From Propioniciclava flava (GTDB lineage: Bacteria > Actinomycetota > Actinomycetes > Propionibacteriales > Propionibacteriaceae), in the NCBI RefSeq assembly GCF_004126535.1, contig NZ_PPCV01000013.1, forward strand, positions 1-54,842: DNA of 54,842 nucleotides, given 5' to 3'. The notes below the pieces were generated by a model, which was not told the DNA's origin, did no database searches, and saw only the letters and a program-made list of their open reading frames with translations. Each line of letters starts with the position of its first letter. Position 1 is the stretch's first letter. Positions 1-8,096 of the stretch are shown piece by piece. Made by a program: the position numbers and the translations under genes.

Positions 1-114
1 TACAACCACCACCGCCGGCACTCCTCGCTCGGCTACCTAACCCCAGCCGAGTACGCTCGGCAGTGCACCCATCAAATGGAAACCGACGACTCACAGAACG
101 TCCGGACCGAATGA
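1..114 (+). CDS. IS3-family transposase OrfB, C-terminal fragment
   Basis: Only the last 37 codons are present (frame 1, stop TGA at 112-114). The peptide begins YNHHRRHSSLGYLTPAEY, the conserved end of the rve-type DDE integrase domain of IS3-family OrfB. The catalytic DDE residues lie upstream of the window. The stop falls within the terminal inverted repeat, as is common in this family. The truncation is by the window edge, so it says nothing about whether the element is active. Confidence 0.85.
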   Translation, partial: YNHHRRHSSLGYLTPAEYARQCTHQMETDDSQNVRTE

Positions 115-127
115 AGGGGGCGGCTCA
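1..127 (+). mobile_element. Right end of an IS3-family insertion sequence
   Basis: The window opens inside an IS3-family element. The transposase tail ends at 114, and the complement of 103-127 reads TGAGCCGCCCCCTTCATTC onward, the TG-starting, C-rich terminal inverted repeat usual for this family. The element therefore ends at about 127, directly before a recombinase fragment that has lost its N-terminus. The left end and any target-site duplication lie outside the window. Confidence 0.75.
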
Positions 128-1104
128 CGGGCTTGGTCGCAGTCGAGGACCCGATCGACATGACCAGTCCTCAGGGCCGTGCGTTCGCGGTCATGCTCGC
201 GGTGTTCGGCGAGATGGAGGCCGAAGCCATTCGCGCCAGGGTACGAGCAGCTCGAGCGCAGATACTGAAGGACGGCCGCTGGCCCGGTGGGGGTATCCCC
301 TACGGATATCAGTCGGTGCCGAACCCCAACGGTCCTGGCCGCGTGCTCGCGCAGGACCAGGAGCGCATCGGGTGGCTCGCTGGGGCTGTTGCCAAGGCGC
401 TGAGCGGCGAGACGGTGAACGCGATCGCGGCTTGGCTCACTGACAGCGAAGCGCCGCTTCCCGCGCGCCGCACCGAGCGGACATCGGGCAGCGGATCGTG
501 GAACAGACAGACCGTAGACGGCCTCCTGCGGAACCCCGTCCTGGCGGGAATGACCCCGCACAACCCCGGCCGCGCCAAGAGCGCCAAGCGGGTTGACCCG
601 TTCGCTGTGCTCCTCGACGAACGAGGGCAGCCGGTGATCAGCCGGGCGCTTGCCATCATTACGACCGAGGAATTCGCGACCCTGCAGCGGCTGTTAGCCG
701 CCCGGACCGTGCCCCAAGCCCGCAAGAAGGCCGAGCGCCAGTCCACGAGCGCGTTCCTGTCTCGTGTGGCCCGGTGCGACGAGTGCGCGGTGTACCTCTG
801 CCGAGGCACCAACCAGAAACGGCCCGTGCTCTACTGCCCGAAGTGCCGTCAGACGATCGGACGCACCGCACTCGACGCGTACCTGATCGAACGTCTTCTC
901 ATCGAGCGCGCCGACCAGCTGGTCGGCGACCTCGACGTAGCGGAGGCATGGGCGCGTGCTGGACATGACGACATGGCACGCCGCGCAGTGCTCGTTTCGC
1001 AACTGGACAGGCTGGCCATCCGCCGTGGAGTGGTTGGGCGCTACTTCGACGAGGAGCGAGTTCTTCTCACCTGGTCCTCATGTCGGCAGCATCCGCGCGC
1101 CTGA
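128..1104 (+). pseudogene. Large serine recombinase, N-terminus removed by the IS3 element
   Basis: The frame is open from the IS boundary and resumes inside the resolvase domain (VAVEDPIDMTSPQGRAF, then GEMEAEAIRARVRAARAQI). This matches the end of the catalytic domain and start of helix E in site-specific serine recombinases. It continues through a recombinase domain (IPYGY; NRQTVDGLLRNPVLAG) and a CxxC...CxxC zinc ribbon (CDEC, CPKC). The N-terminal portion with the catalytic serine (roughly 100 residues) is missing, so the product should be inactive. It ends 10-40 bases before the DISARM operon and was plausibly the integrase that brought it in. The last residues look atypical and may also be decayed. 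Confidence 0.85.
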
Positions 1105-1143
1105 CGATGATCAATGTCGGCGGTCTGCGGCAGACTGGGGCCC

Positions 1144-4100
1144 ATGGCAGAGAGCACGGACGCGCCCATCCCAGCGGAGACGGGCTACGCGCTCAGCTTC
1201 CCGGCAGACGGCGCATCTTCCAGCGTGCGCGAGAACCTCGTTGACATCTTGGAACGCGAGTTGCTGGGGCCAATCCACGGCGAGGAGGAGCTGCTGCCAT
1301 TTAGCCCGAAGCAGATGTACCTTGTCGGGTTGATCGCGCCGGTCAAACTCACGAGCACAGACGAGTCAGGGCTCGACCAGGATGAGGCGGAGGACCTGGC
1401 GGAGGTGCGTCTCGACGAGGACGCTATGACCGAAGGGCGCGGCGTTCCGACGGTTTCGGCCGACGAGAGCGAGGCAGATGCCGAAGACGACGACGTTGAG
1501 GACCGCGCGCCCAAACAGGGGTTGATGATCCCCGCCTCGATGGGGCTGCGTTTCCAGGTGCCCAGCGACCTCGCCTCGTTCGACGTCACGGCCTCGTGGG
1601 GCACCTACGAGACGGTTGAGACCGATGAGGTGTCGAAGGCCGGACGGCCCATCCGGAAGTACCAGCGCACCCCAGTCGAGGCGAAGCGGACGATCACGCT
1701 CGCAGCGCTGTCCCCCGGTCACACCGAGACAGTGGTACTCCGCGACTCAATCTGTCTGAGGATCGACCGCTACGACGACGCCGAGTACGGGCGGCTGCTC
1801 ATCGAGATTGCGCTGTGCAACGACCGCGAGACGCCGCTTCCTATTCCGTCGAACATGTGGATGTTCCAGACGAAACTTCTCATCGACGCCGGTGGCACTG
1901 AGGCATTTCTACCGGTCAGGGACGTGCTGGCGCAGGATTGGCCTGAACACGATGACGAGGTGCGACGGCTCGACCTCCAGTACAAGGACAGGTTGGAGTT
2001 TGCGATTGGTCGCACGTGTTCGGCCGACTGGGTCGTGCGCAAGGGTTCGCGTCGAGCGACGTCGGTATCGACGACATGGTTGCCGAAGGCCGAAACCCCA
2101 CAGACCAGGGCCGGCGAGGTCGAAGGTGTGACGCTGTCGATGAAGACGCTGGCCTCCGCTGGGCGAGACGAGTTGAGCGCCGGGCTTTCCCCCTTGGTCG
2201 CTGGCTATGGGGAGTGGCTCGACGGGCAGGAACGCGCGGCAGCGCAGCTTCCCGAGCACTTGCGGGAAACCGCCGATGTGGTGCTGTGGGAGGCAAGGCA
2301 GGCGCACCAACGTCTCGTTGACGGCCTGGAGTTCGTGAGCTTCGACGCAACAGGGCTGCAGTGCTTCCAGTTCATGAACCGAGTCATGCGCGATCAGCGC
2401 CTCGCCTCGCAGGTTGCCGAAGCGCGGAAGTCCGACGCGGCACTGTCGATCACACAGGCACGGCAGGCCCTCGAAGCGGCAGAGGCTGACGGAAAGCCCA
2501 TCGCGTCGTGGCGTCCGTTCCAGCTCGCATTCATTCTCATGCAGCTTGGATCGCTGACCGACCCGACGGCCGCACTCCGCAGCGCGGAACACCAGGCCCG
2601 AGTCGAACTGCTGTTCTTTCCGACCGGTGGTGGTAAGACTGAGGCATACCTGGGCCTAGCCGCTTACACGTTCGCGATCCGCCGACGGCAGGCGGTCGTG
2701 CAATCGACCGAAGGCCCGCTGAACGGCAGCGATGGAGTGTCGGTGCTGATGCGCTACACGCTGCGCCTCCTGACGGCGCAGCAGTTTCAGCGCGCGACTG
2801 CACTCGTCTGTGCCGCCGAACTCGCCCGCCGCGAGGACGAGACAATTTGGGGAACCGAACCGTTTCGCATCGGCCTCTGGGTCGGCACCGACGTCAGCCC
2901 GAAGCGATTCGAGGAAGCCGACGAGCAGCTCAAGAAGGTCAACGATGGTGCGTCGCACCGCCTAACGGTCCTTCAGATTCAGCGATGCCCGTGGTGCGGG
3001 ACCGAAATCACCCCAGCGAACGTGAAGGGTGATGCGACCAGTCGCCGAGTGTTGGTGCACTGCGGCGACGACCTGGGCCGGTGTCCATTCTCGAAGGGAG
3101 GCGGCGTTCCCGAGGGACTTCCAGTGCTCACCGTCGACGAGGAGATCTATCGGCTCACCCCGGCATTCGTCATCGCGACCGTCGACAAGTTTGCCCGGCT
3201 CGCGCGCGAGGGCGAGGCCGCCTCGCTGTTTGGGTTCGTCAGCAGGCGCTGCGGGCGGCACGGTTACGTGCATCCCGACTACGCCGGTTGCACCGTGCAG
3301 TCGCACCCGGCCAGTAACCGCCACCCCGCCGCAACAGTCATGCCTGTCGGGCGCTTGCGCCCGCCAGACCTGATCATCCAGGACGAGCTCCACCTCATTA
3401 CTGGGGCGCTCGGCACCGCCGTCGGTCTGTTCGAGGTCGCTGTCGAGACGCTGTGTTCGTGGGAGACGCCGGAGGGCAATCCCGTCAAGCCGCTGATCGT
3501 CGCTTCGACGGCCACCGTGCGTAACGCGGTAGAGCAGGTGCGGCAGCTCTACGGGCGAAAGGTGGAGATCTTCCCGCCCCAGGTGCTCGACGTGACCGAC
3601 ACATTCTTTTCCCGCGAGGTGGAAGTCTCCAAGCAGGCGCCCGGTCGTCGCTACATCGGGGTCAGCGCGCCGGGCGTGCGTCTGTCCAGTGCCGAGATTC
3701 GCCTCGCCGAGGTACTGCTGCTCGGGGGGCAGCTTCTGTTCGACCGCACTGGCAGCGAAGCAGACCCGTACATGACGCTCGTCGGGTATTTCAACGCCAC
3801 ACGAGAGCTGGCAGGCATGCGCCGCTACGTCGATGACGATGTCAGCACGCGGGTCGGCAACCCGCGTCGCGATTCGGGATTCCCACGGCGGTATGGCACC
3901 GGGTTTGGAAGCCTCAATGTAGCGGAGCTGACGTCCCGGATCTCAGGTGCCGATATCGGCAAGACCCTCGACCAGCTCGGGCTCGAGTTCGACCCCGGAT
4001 ATGACACGACCGCGGCGTTCCAGGCGCGCATCGCGTTGCGCCGAAAGGACAAGCCTGTAGCCAGGCGCGACGGGGATGCTCCCTTCGATGTCGTTCTCGC

Positions 4101-4857
4101 CACGTCGATGCTCCAGGTGGGTGTGGACGTACAGCGCCTCGGCCTCATGCTCGTGGTGGGCCAGCCGAAGAACACAGCCGAGTACATCCAGGCCTCCTCG
4201 CGCGTGGGGCGTGACACAGCACGCCCTGGCCTGGTCGTGTCGCTGGGGAACTGGGCACGGCCACGTGACCTTGCCCACTTCGAGCAGTTCCGGCATTACC
4301 ATGACACCTTCTACAAACAGGTTGAGGCACTCTCGGTCACGCCATTCTCGGCAACCTCACTGGAGCGCGGCATAGATGGGCTATTGGTCAGCGCCGCGCG
4401 CGTCGCCCAAGCGGCTACTGCGGATGGCCTCTCGTCCGAGCGTGAGGCGGGCAGAATCGTCTCTCAGCATCCTGCAGTCGCGGGAATCATTGACCGGCTG
4501 AAGGCTCGGATCCTCGCCGCGTCCCAAGACGAAAGTCTCACGAAGAAGGCCAGCGACCTCCTGGCCAATAGGGTTGACCGGTGGGCGAGCCGGGCCGGAT
4601 ACGCCAGGGAGCGGCACCAGACGCTCGTTTACGAACGTACCGGCGAGGGCGAGAAATACCTGCCGCTCATCATCAGCCCCGAGAATCATCGCGCCAGCGT
4701 CGGCAGCACCAGTGAAGCGCCGTTCGTCATCGCAAACTCGATGCGGGAAGTTCAGCCAGAGATCAACATCCTGGTCTCGCCGCTACCAGACCGACTCTTT
4801 GCCAGAAATCCCGTGGGAGTTATCGACTGGGAACTGCCCACCGGAGAGGACTACTGA
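1144..4857 (+). CDS. drmA: DISARM helicase DrmA
   Basis: Superfamily II helicase of about 1237 residues, the large subunit of the DISARM anti-phage core. Visible motifs are Walker A FFPTGGGKTEAYLG near residue 493, the DEAH-type box IQDELHLI near 747, STAT near 795, and motifs V/VI (ATSMLQVGVDVQRLG, QASSRVGRD) near 980-1020. Cysteine pairs near 620-650 (CPWCG) suggest a zinc-binding insert. The N-terminal region (VRENLVDILERELLGP) and an acidic stretch resemble known DrmA. An in-frame ATG at 1114 would add ten residues; neither start has a clear Shine-Dalgarno, and 1144 gives the more usual N-terminus. The stop overlaps drmB as TGATG, so the genes are translationally coupled. Assignment rests on domain content plus the A-B-C gene order. 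Confidence 0.9.
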   Translation: MAESTDAPIPAETGYALSFPADGASSSVRENLVDILERELLGPIHGEEELLPFSPKQMYLVGLIAPVKLTSTDESGLDQDEAEDLAEVRLDEDAMTEGRGVPTVSADESEADAEDDDVEDRAPKQGLMIPASMGLRFQVPSDLASFDVTASWGTYETVETDEVSKAGRPIRKYQRTPVEAKRTITLAALSPGHTETVVLRDSICLRIDRYDDAEYGRLLIEIALCNDRETPLPIPSNMWMFQTKLLIDAGGTEAFLPVRDVLAQDWPEHDDEVRRLDLQYKDRLEFAIGRTCSADWVVRKGSRRATSVSTTWLPKAETPQTRAGEVEGVTLSMKTLASAGRDELSAGLSPLVAGYGEWLDGQERAAAQLPEHLRETADVVLWEARQAHQRLVDGLEFVSFDATGLQCFQFMNRVMRDQRLASQVAEARKSDAALSITQARQALEAAEADGKPIASWRPFQLAFILMQLGSLTDPTAALRSAEHQARVELLFFPTGGGKTEAYLGLAAYTFAIRRRQAVVQSTEGPLNGSDGVSVLMRYTLRLLTAQQFQRATALVCAAELARREDETIWGTEPFRIGLWVGTDVSPKRFEEADEQLKKVNDGASHRLTVLQIQRCPWCGTEITPANVKGDATSRRVLVHCGDDLGRCPFSKGGGVPEGLPVLTVDEEIYRLTPAFVIATVDKFARLAREGEAASLFGFVSRRCGRHGYVHPDYAGCTVQSHPASNRHPAATVMPVGRLRPPDLIIQDELHLITGALGTAVGLFEVAVETLCSWETPEGNPVKPLIVASTATVRNAVEQVRQLYGRKVEIFPPQVLDVTDTFFSREVEVSKQAPGRRYIGVSAPGVRLSSAEIRLAEVLLLGGQLLFDRTGSEADPYMTLVGYFNATRELAGMRRYVDDDVSTRVGNPRRDSGFPRRYGTGFGSLNVAELTSRISGADIGKTLDQLGLEFDPGYDTTAAFQARIALRRKDKPVARRDGDAPFDVVLATSMLQVGVDVQRLGLMLVVGQPKNTAEYIQASSRVGRDTARPGLVVSLGNWARPRDLAHFEQFRHYHDTFYKQVEALSVTPFSATSLERGIDGLLVSAARVAQAATADGLSSEREAGRIVSQHPAVAGIIDRLKARILAASQDESLTKKASDLLANRVDRWASRAGYARERHQTLVYERTGEGEKYLPLIISPENHRASVGSTSEAPFVIANSMREVQPEINILVSPLPDRLFARNPVGVIDWELPTGEDY

Positions 4858-6884
4858 TGCCTGACACCGCCGCCACTCCACTGGCCGACAGTAACGACAC
4901 TCTCGATCCCCTTGGAGACGCAGACAAAGGCCTTGTGAAAAACCGAGCCAAGGTCGGGTCCGCTCGCCCTTCATCGCTCCTGTACACGTACGGTCCTGGG
5001 GCGATCATGGACCTGCCAAGCTTTTCCGTTATGCCAGCCGGCCTCGATGATTGGGAGCCGATCTGGCGGCGACGCGAGGTCGTTCCGACGATCCTCGAGC
5101 CACGCTTGCTCAACGTTGTTCGTATGCACCTCGGACCGCAGGTCGACGCGCTCCGACCGTTCCCGTGGCAGCCCAAGAGAGGTTCACTGTCGACCGAGGG
5201 CTCAGACCTCGGACTTCCTGCACGCGTGTTCCCGCAGTGGTTCCGATGCACGGGCTGCGACTACCTCGGCCCGCTTCCCCGGTTCACGTATTCGAACACT
5301 CACCCGTTCCGTCCGGACCTGGCCCAGTTCACTCACAAACCCTGTCCTGGCCGTGGGGGACGAGGACGCCGTGAAGGCGCCCCGGCTGTTCCCGCACCGC
5401 ATTTGCTGACCTGCACTAACGGGCATCTCGACGAGTTTCCCTACGCGCTCTGGGTCCACCGGGGGCGCAAGTGCCCCAATGCTGAGAACCCCGACCTTAA
5501 GATGCGTGACGCCAACGTCGGCAAGAGCGTCGGTGCAACGATCATCTGCCAATCGTGCAACGCTACGCGCGGCATGGCGGAAGCCCAAGGGGCGCAGGGG
5601 CGGCTCAAGCTGCCCCAAACCTGCCGTGGGCGCCACCCTCACCTCGGCGCGTTCTTCCCTGACTGCCCGGCGCAGCCCGCTCTCATCATGGTGGGTGCCT
5701 CGAACCTGTGGTTCCCGTCGACGCAGAGCATCATCGTCATGCCGCGGTCGGACGCCGAACAGAAGGAAGCGCTCGCCGACCACCTCCGCGTAGAGCTCGG
5801 CATTGAACAAATACGGCAGTTCGCTGACCAGATCCCCGTCATCCGCGCCCTCGCAGGGGCCCGCAGCATCGATATCACCGGGGTCACCGACGAGGACATT
5901 TCTGCCGCCGTTGCGGACGTGCTAGCACCGCCGGAGTCCGAGGAGGCCCGCGAGGAGCGACGAGCCAACTGGGACCCGATTGAACTGCTCATCCCCGAAT
6001 GGCGCTACCTCCAGAAGCCAGCGCTGTTCCCAGGCCAGCAGAACGACATGGGGCTCATGGTCACTGAGATGAGCCGTGGCACCGAGCTGCACCCACGGAT
6101 CAAGCGCGTCGTCGGCGTCAATCGGATGAAGCGCGTCAACGCCGTCCTTGGGTTCACACGGCTAGACGAGATGGACCGTGTCAACGATGTCGCATCCCGC
6201 CTAGTCGAACTCACCTGCAATGGAAAGCCCTCCTGGGTGCCCGCCACCGAAGACCGCGGCGAAGGAATCTTCCTACAACTCGATCTTGACGCCGTTGCGC
6301 AGTGGGAACGACGTGTCGAGGCCAGCGCAATCTGGAATGGTCACCGAGAAGCCCACCGCAGAAACTTCGCCCGTCGCTTCTCCGAGACTGCCGCAGCCAT
6401 TAACCCTGACACCCGCCTGCCGGGGCCGCGATACTGGCTCGTCCATACCCTGTCGCACATCCTCATTCGCGAGATGGCGATGTACTCCGGCTATGGGGCC
6501 GCCAGCCTGACCGAGCGTATCTACGCATGGCGGGAGGCGCCGGGGCGCGAGGCCGCAGCAGGACTGCTGCTCTGCACGACCGCCTCCGATAGCGAGGGCA
6601 CGCTCGGCGGCCTAGTGGCTCTCTCCGAGCCGGAGAAGCTTCAAAGCATCGTGCTCTCGGCGGTTCGTCGGGCATCCCGTTGTTCTTCTGACCCGGTCTG
6701 CGCCCAACGCACTCCTTCGGACCCCGAAGACTTCCTGCACGGTGCGGCCTGCCACACCTGCTGCTTTGCCTCCGAGACCTCGTGCGAGAAAGCAAACCGG
6801 TTCCTCGACCGACGGTTCCTGCTAGACCTTCCGACCGCAAACGGCCCGGCCGTGCCAGGGTTCTTCGGCAGCTATGGGCGCTAG
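4857..6884 (+). CDS. drmB: DISARM protein DrmB (DUF1998)
   Basis: A 675-residue DUF1998 protein, the DISARM core partner reported to form a complex with the DrmA helicase on DNA. The C-terminal signature is clear: VHTLSHILIREMAMYSGYGA near residue 531, then SDSEGTLGGLV, CSSDPVC and GAACHTCCF...SCEKANRFLDR at 625-650, a Cys-rich probable metal site. Further Cys pairs (CTGCDYLG near 137, CQSCNATRG near 231) indicate more zinc sites. It starts at the ATG inside the drmA stop overlap and overlaps drmC by 11 bases. Intact, no frameshift. Confidence 0.9.
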   Translation: MPDTAATPLADSNDTLDPLGDADKGLVKNRAKVGSARPSSLLYTYGPGAIMDLPSFSVMPAGLDDWEPIWRRREVVPTILEPRLLNVVRMHLGPQVDALRPFPWQPKRGSLSTEGSDLGLPARVFPQWFRCTGCDYLGPLPRFTYSNTHPFRPDLAQFTHKPCPGRGGRGRREGAPAVPAPHLLTCTNGHLDEFPYALWVHRGRKCPNAENPDLKMRDANVGKSVGATIICQSCNATRGMAEAQGAQGRLKLPQTCRGRHPHLGAFFPDCPAQPALIMVGASNLWFPSTQSIIVMPRSDAEQKEALADHLRVELGIEQIRQFADQIPVIRALAGARSIDITGVTDEDISAAVADVLAPPESEEAREERRANWDPIELLIPEWRYLQKPALFPGQQNDMGLMVTEMSRGTELHPRIKRVVGVNRMKRVNAVLGFTRLDEMDRVNDVASRLVELTCNGKPSWVPATEDRGEGIFLQLDLDAVAQWERRVEASAIWNGHREAHRRNFARRFSETAAAINPDTRLPGPRYWLVHTLSHILIREMAMYSGYGAASLTERIYAWREAPGREAAAGLLLCTTASDSEGTLGGLVALSEPEKLQSIVLSAVRRASRCSSDPVCAQRTPSDPEDFLHGAACHTCCFASETSCEKANRFLDRRFLLDLPTANGPAVPGFFGSYGR

Positions 6885-7578
6885 CATCTTCGCCGAGCTT
6901 GGTAGCTTCCTCACCGCAACCGAGGCGGAGCGGCTCGCCCTGCAGTTCGCAACCGGCACGCCCGTGAGCATCGCTGTGCGCGAAGTTGCGATGAGCCGAC
7001 GTGAGCAAGTGAAGGGACTGCTCGCTGCGTCTGGGATTGGTCCCGGCGACCGCGAACATGCAGTCAGCGTGTTGCAGGCGATCGCCGGGGCAAAAACGGT
7101 CCTGCGCGAGCTGACCCCGGTATGGACGATGCCCGGCAACGAAGCCAACATTGGCCACCTGACCAGCGAGTTCCATCGCATCGTGGGAGCTGCAAGGCAG
7201 TCTGTCACTGCGGCCACCTACAATTTCCGAGACACATCGCAGATGTGGATGGCGCTGAAGGCGGCTTCCGAACAGTCCGGTGTCGTCGTCACTGTCTATG
7301 TCGATGCCGCCGTCGCTGACGCTGTGATGGTCAAGGCGCAGATCCCACGGGCGACGGTGTACCGCTCAGCGATCCTGTCAAACGGCAAGCAGGTTGTCAG
7401 CCATGCGAAGTTCATCGTGGTCGACCACGAGCTACTCCTCATTACCAGCGCGAACTTCAGCTATTCCGCCGAGAATCGTAACGTCGAGTTCGGCATCCTC
7501 GTCCGGGACACTGCCCTCGCCACGTCCGTGGAAGCGGCGATGACAAGCAAGCACGGGGCCCTCTACGAGCTCGTCTAG
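6874..7578 (+). CDS. drmC: DISARM protein DrmC (phospholipase D-like)
   Basis: A 234-residue PLD-superfamily protein, third member of the DISARM core. One HKD motif is visible, HAKFIVVD near residue 177, followed by SANFSYSAENRNVEFGILV. The upstream half carries the typical PLD strand pattern (AARQSVTAATYNF near 107), but I see no second HKD, so activity would need a dimer, as in single-motif PLD nucleases. It overlaps the end of drmB by 11 bases. No methyltransferase follows: the next feature is tRNA-Ser, about 200 bases downstream. The catalytic role in DISARM is not firmly established. Confidence 0.88.
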   Translation: MGASIFAELGSFLTATEAERLALQFATGTPVSIAVREVAMSRREQVKGLLAASGIGPGDREHAVSVLQAIAGAKTVLRELTPVWTMPGNEANIGHLTSEFHRIVGAARQSVTAATYNFRDTSQMWMALKAASEQSGVVVTVYVDAAVADAVMVKAQIPRATVYRSAILSNGKQVVSHAKFIVVDHELLLITSANFSYSAENRNVEFGILVRDTALATSVEAAMTSKHGALYELV

Positions 7579-7776
7579 CGTTCGTGCCCACACTGACCGA
7601 GCCCCGGCCTGTGCGGATCAGTGAGACTCGATCGTTGAGTTGCTCTCTGCGAGATGCCGGGGACTATCGAGGTCACGGTATTTCCGGGCTGGTGGAACAA
7701 AAACTCTGCGGTGAGCCCGAACCCCCTGTCGAGTGGGACTCTCAGAAGGATGCCCCAACAAGCGTCGAACTCCAGT

Positions 7777-7864
7777 TGGCGGAGGATACGAGATTCGAAC
7801 TCGTGAGGGCGTGAACCCAACCCGGTTTCCAACCGAGCGCCATAGGCCTCTAGGCGAATCCTCC
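7777..7864 (-). tRNA. tRNA-Ser(GGA)
   Basis: Read on the minus strand the gene begins GGAGGATTCGCC and ends ATCCTCC-G-CCA. That gives a 7-bp acceptor stem, discriminator G and an encoded CCA. The anticodon loop TTGGAAA contains GGA, and the long variable arm and T-loop TTCGAATC fit a class II serine tRNA of 88 nt. Its 3' end points at the DISARM segment, the usual geometry for a genomic-island attachment site. Confidence 0.95.
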
Positions 7865-7960
7865 GCGGGGTAGCTTAGCTGAGGACGGGTGGCGTGGACC
7901 AATCGGGGTGCCGGTTGCTGAGGTGCGGGGCGTCGCAGGCGCCCGCTACACTGGACGACG

Positions 7961-8046
7961 GGTCCCCGCGCGGTGGTACCTCGCCCAACTCCCCCAGGGC
8001 CGGAAGGCAGCAAGGGTAAGTGAGCTCTTCCAGGTGCGCGGGGGCC
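7961..8046 (+). ncRNA. ffs: Signal recognition particle RNA (small bacterial type)
   Basis: The hallmark tetraloop region CAGGGCCGGAAGGCAGCA sits at the apex of a long hairpin. The outer strands GGTCCCCGCGC (7961-7971) and GCGCGGGGGCC (8036-8046) pair almost perfectly. The length of about 86 nt fits the Alu-less 4.5S-type SRP RNA, and the gene lies immediately before dnaX, a common bacterial arrangement. A -10-like TACACT at 7947-7952 precedes it; I see no convincing -35. Confidence 0.9.
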
Positions 8047-8096
8047 TCTTGCTTGCCCGCCGCGAATCGTCTGGGCCACCAAGTAGGGTGCTGCGT

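Noticed and set aside
7575-7832. Minus-strand ORF with RPHEFESRILRQ
   Set aside because: It translates across tRNA-Ser and is an artefact of the same kind.
7908-8096. Upstream extension of dnaX
   Set aside because: The frame is open but this DNA is the SRP RNA gene; GTG 8097 is the first start after it.
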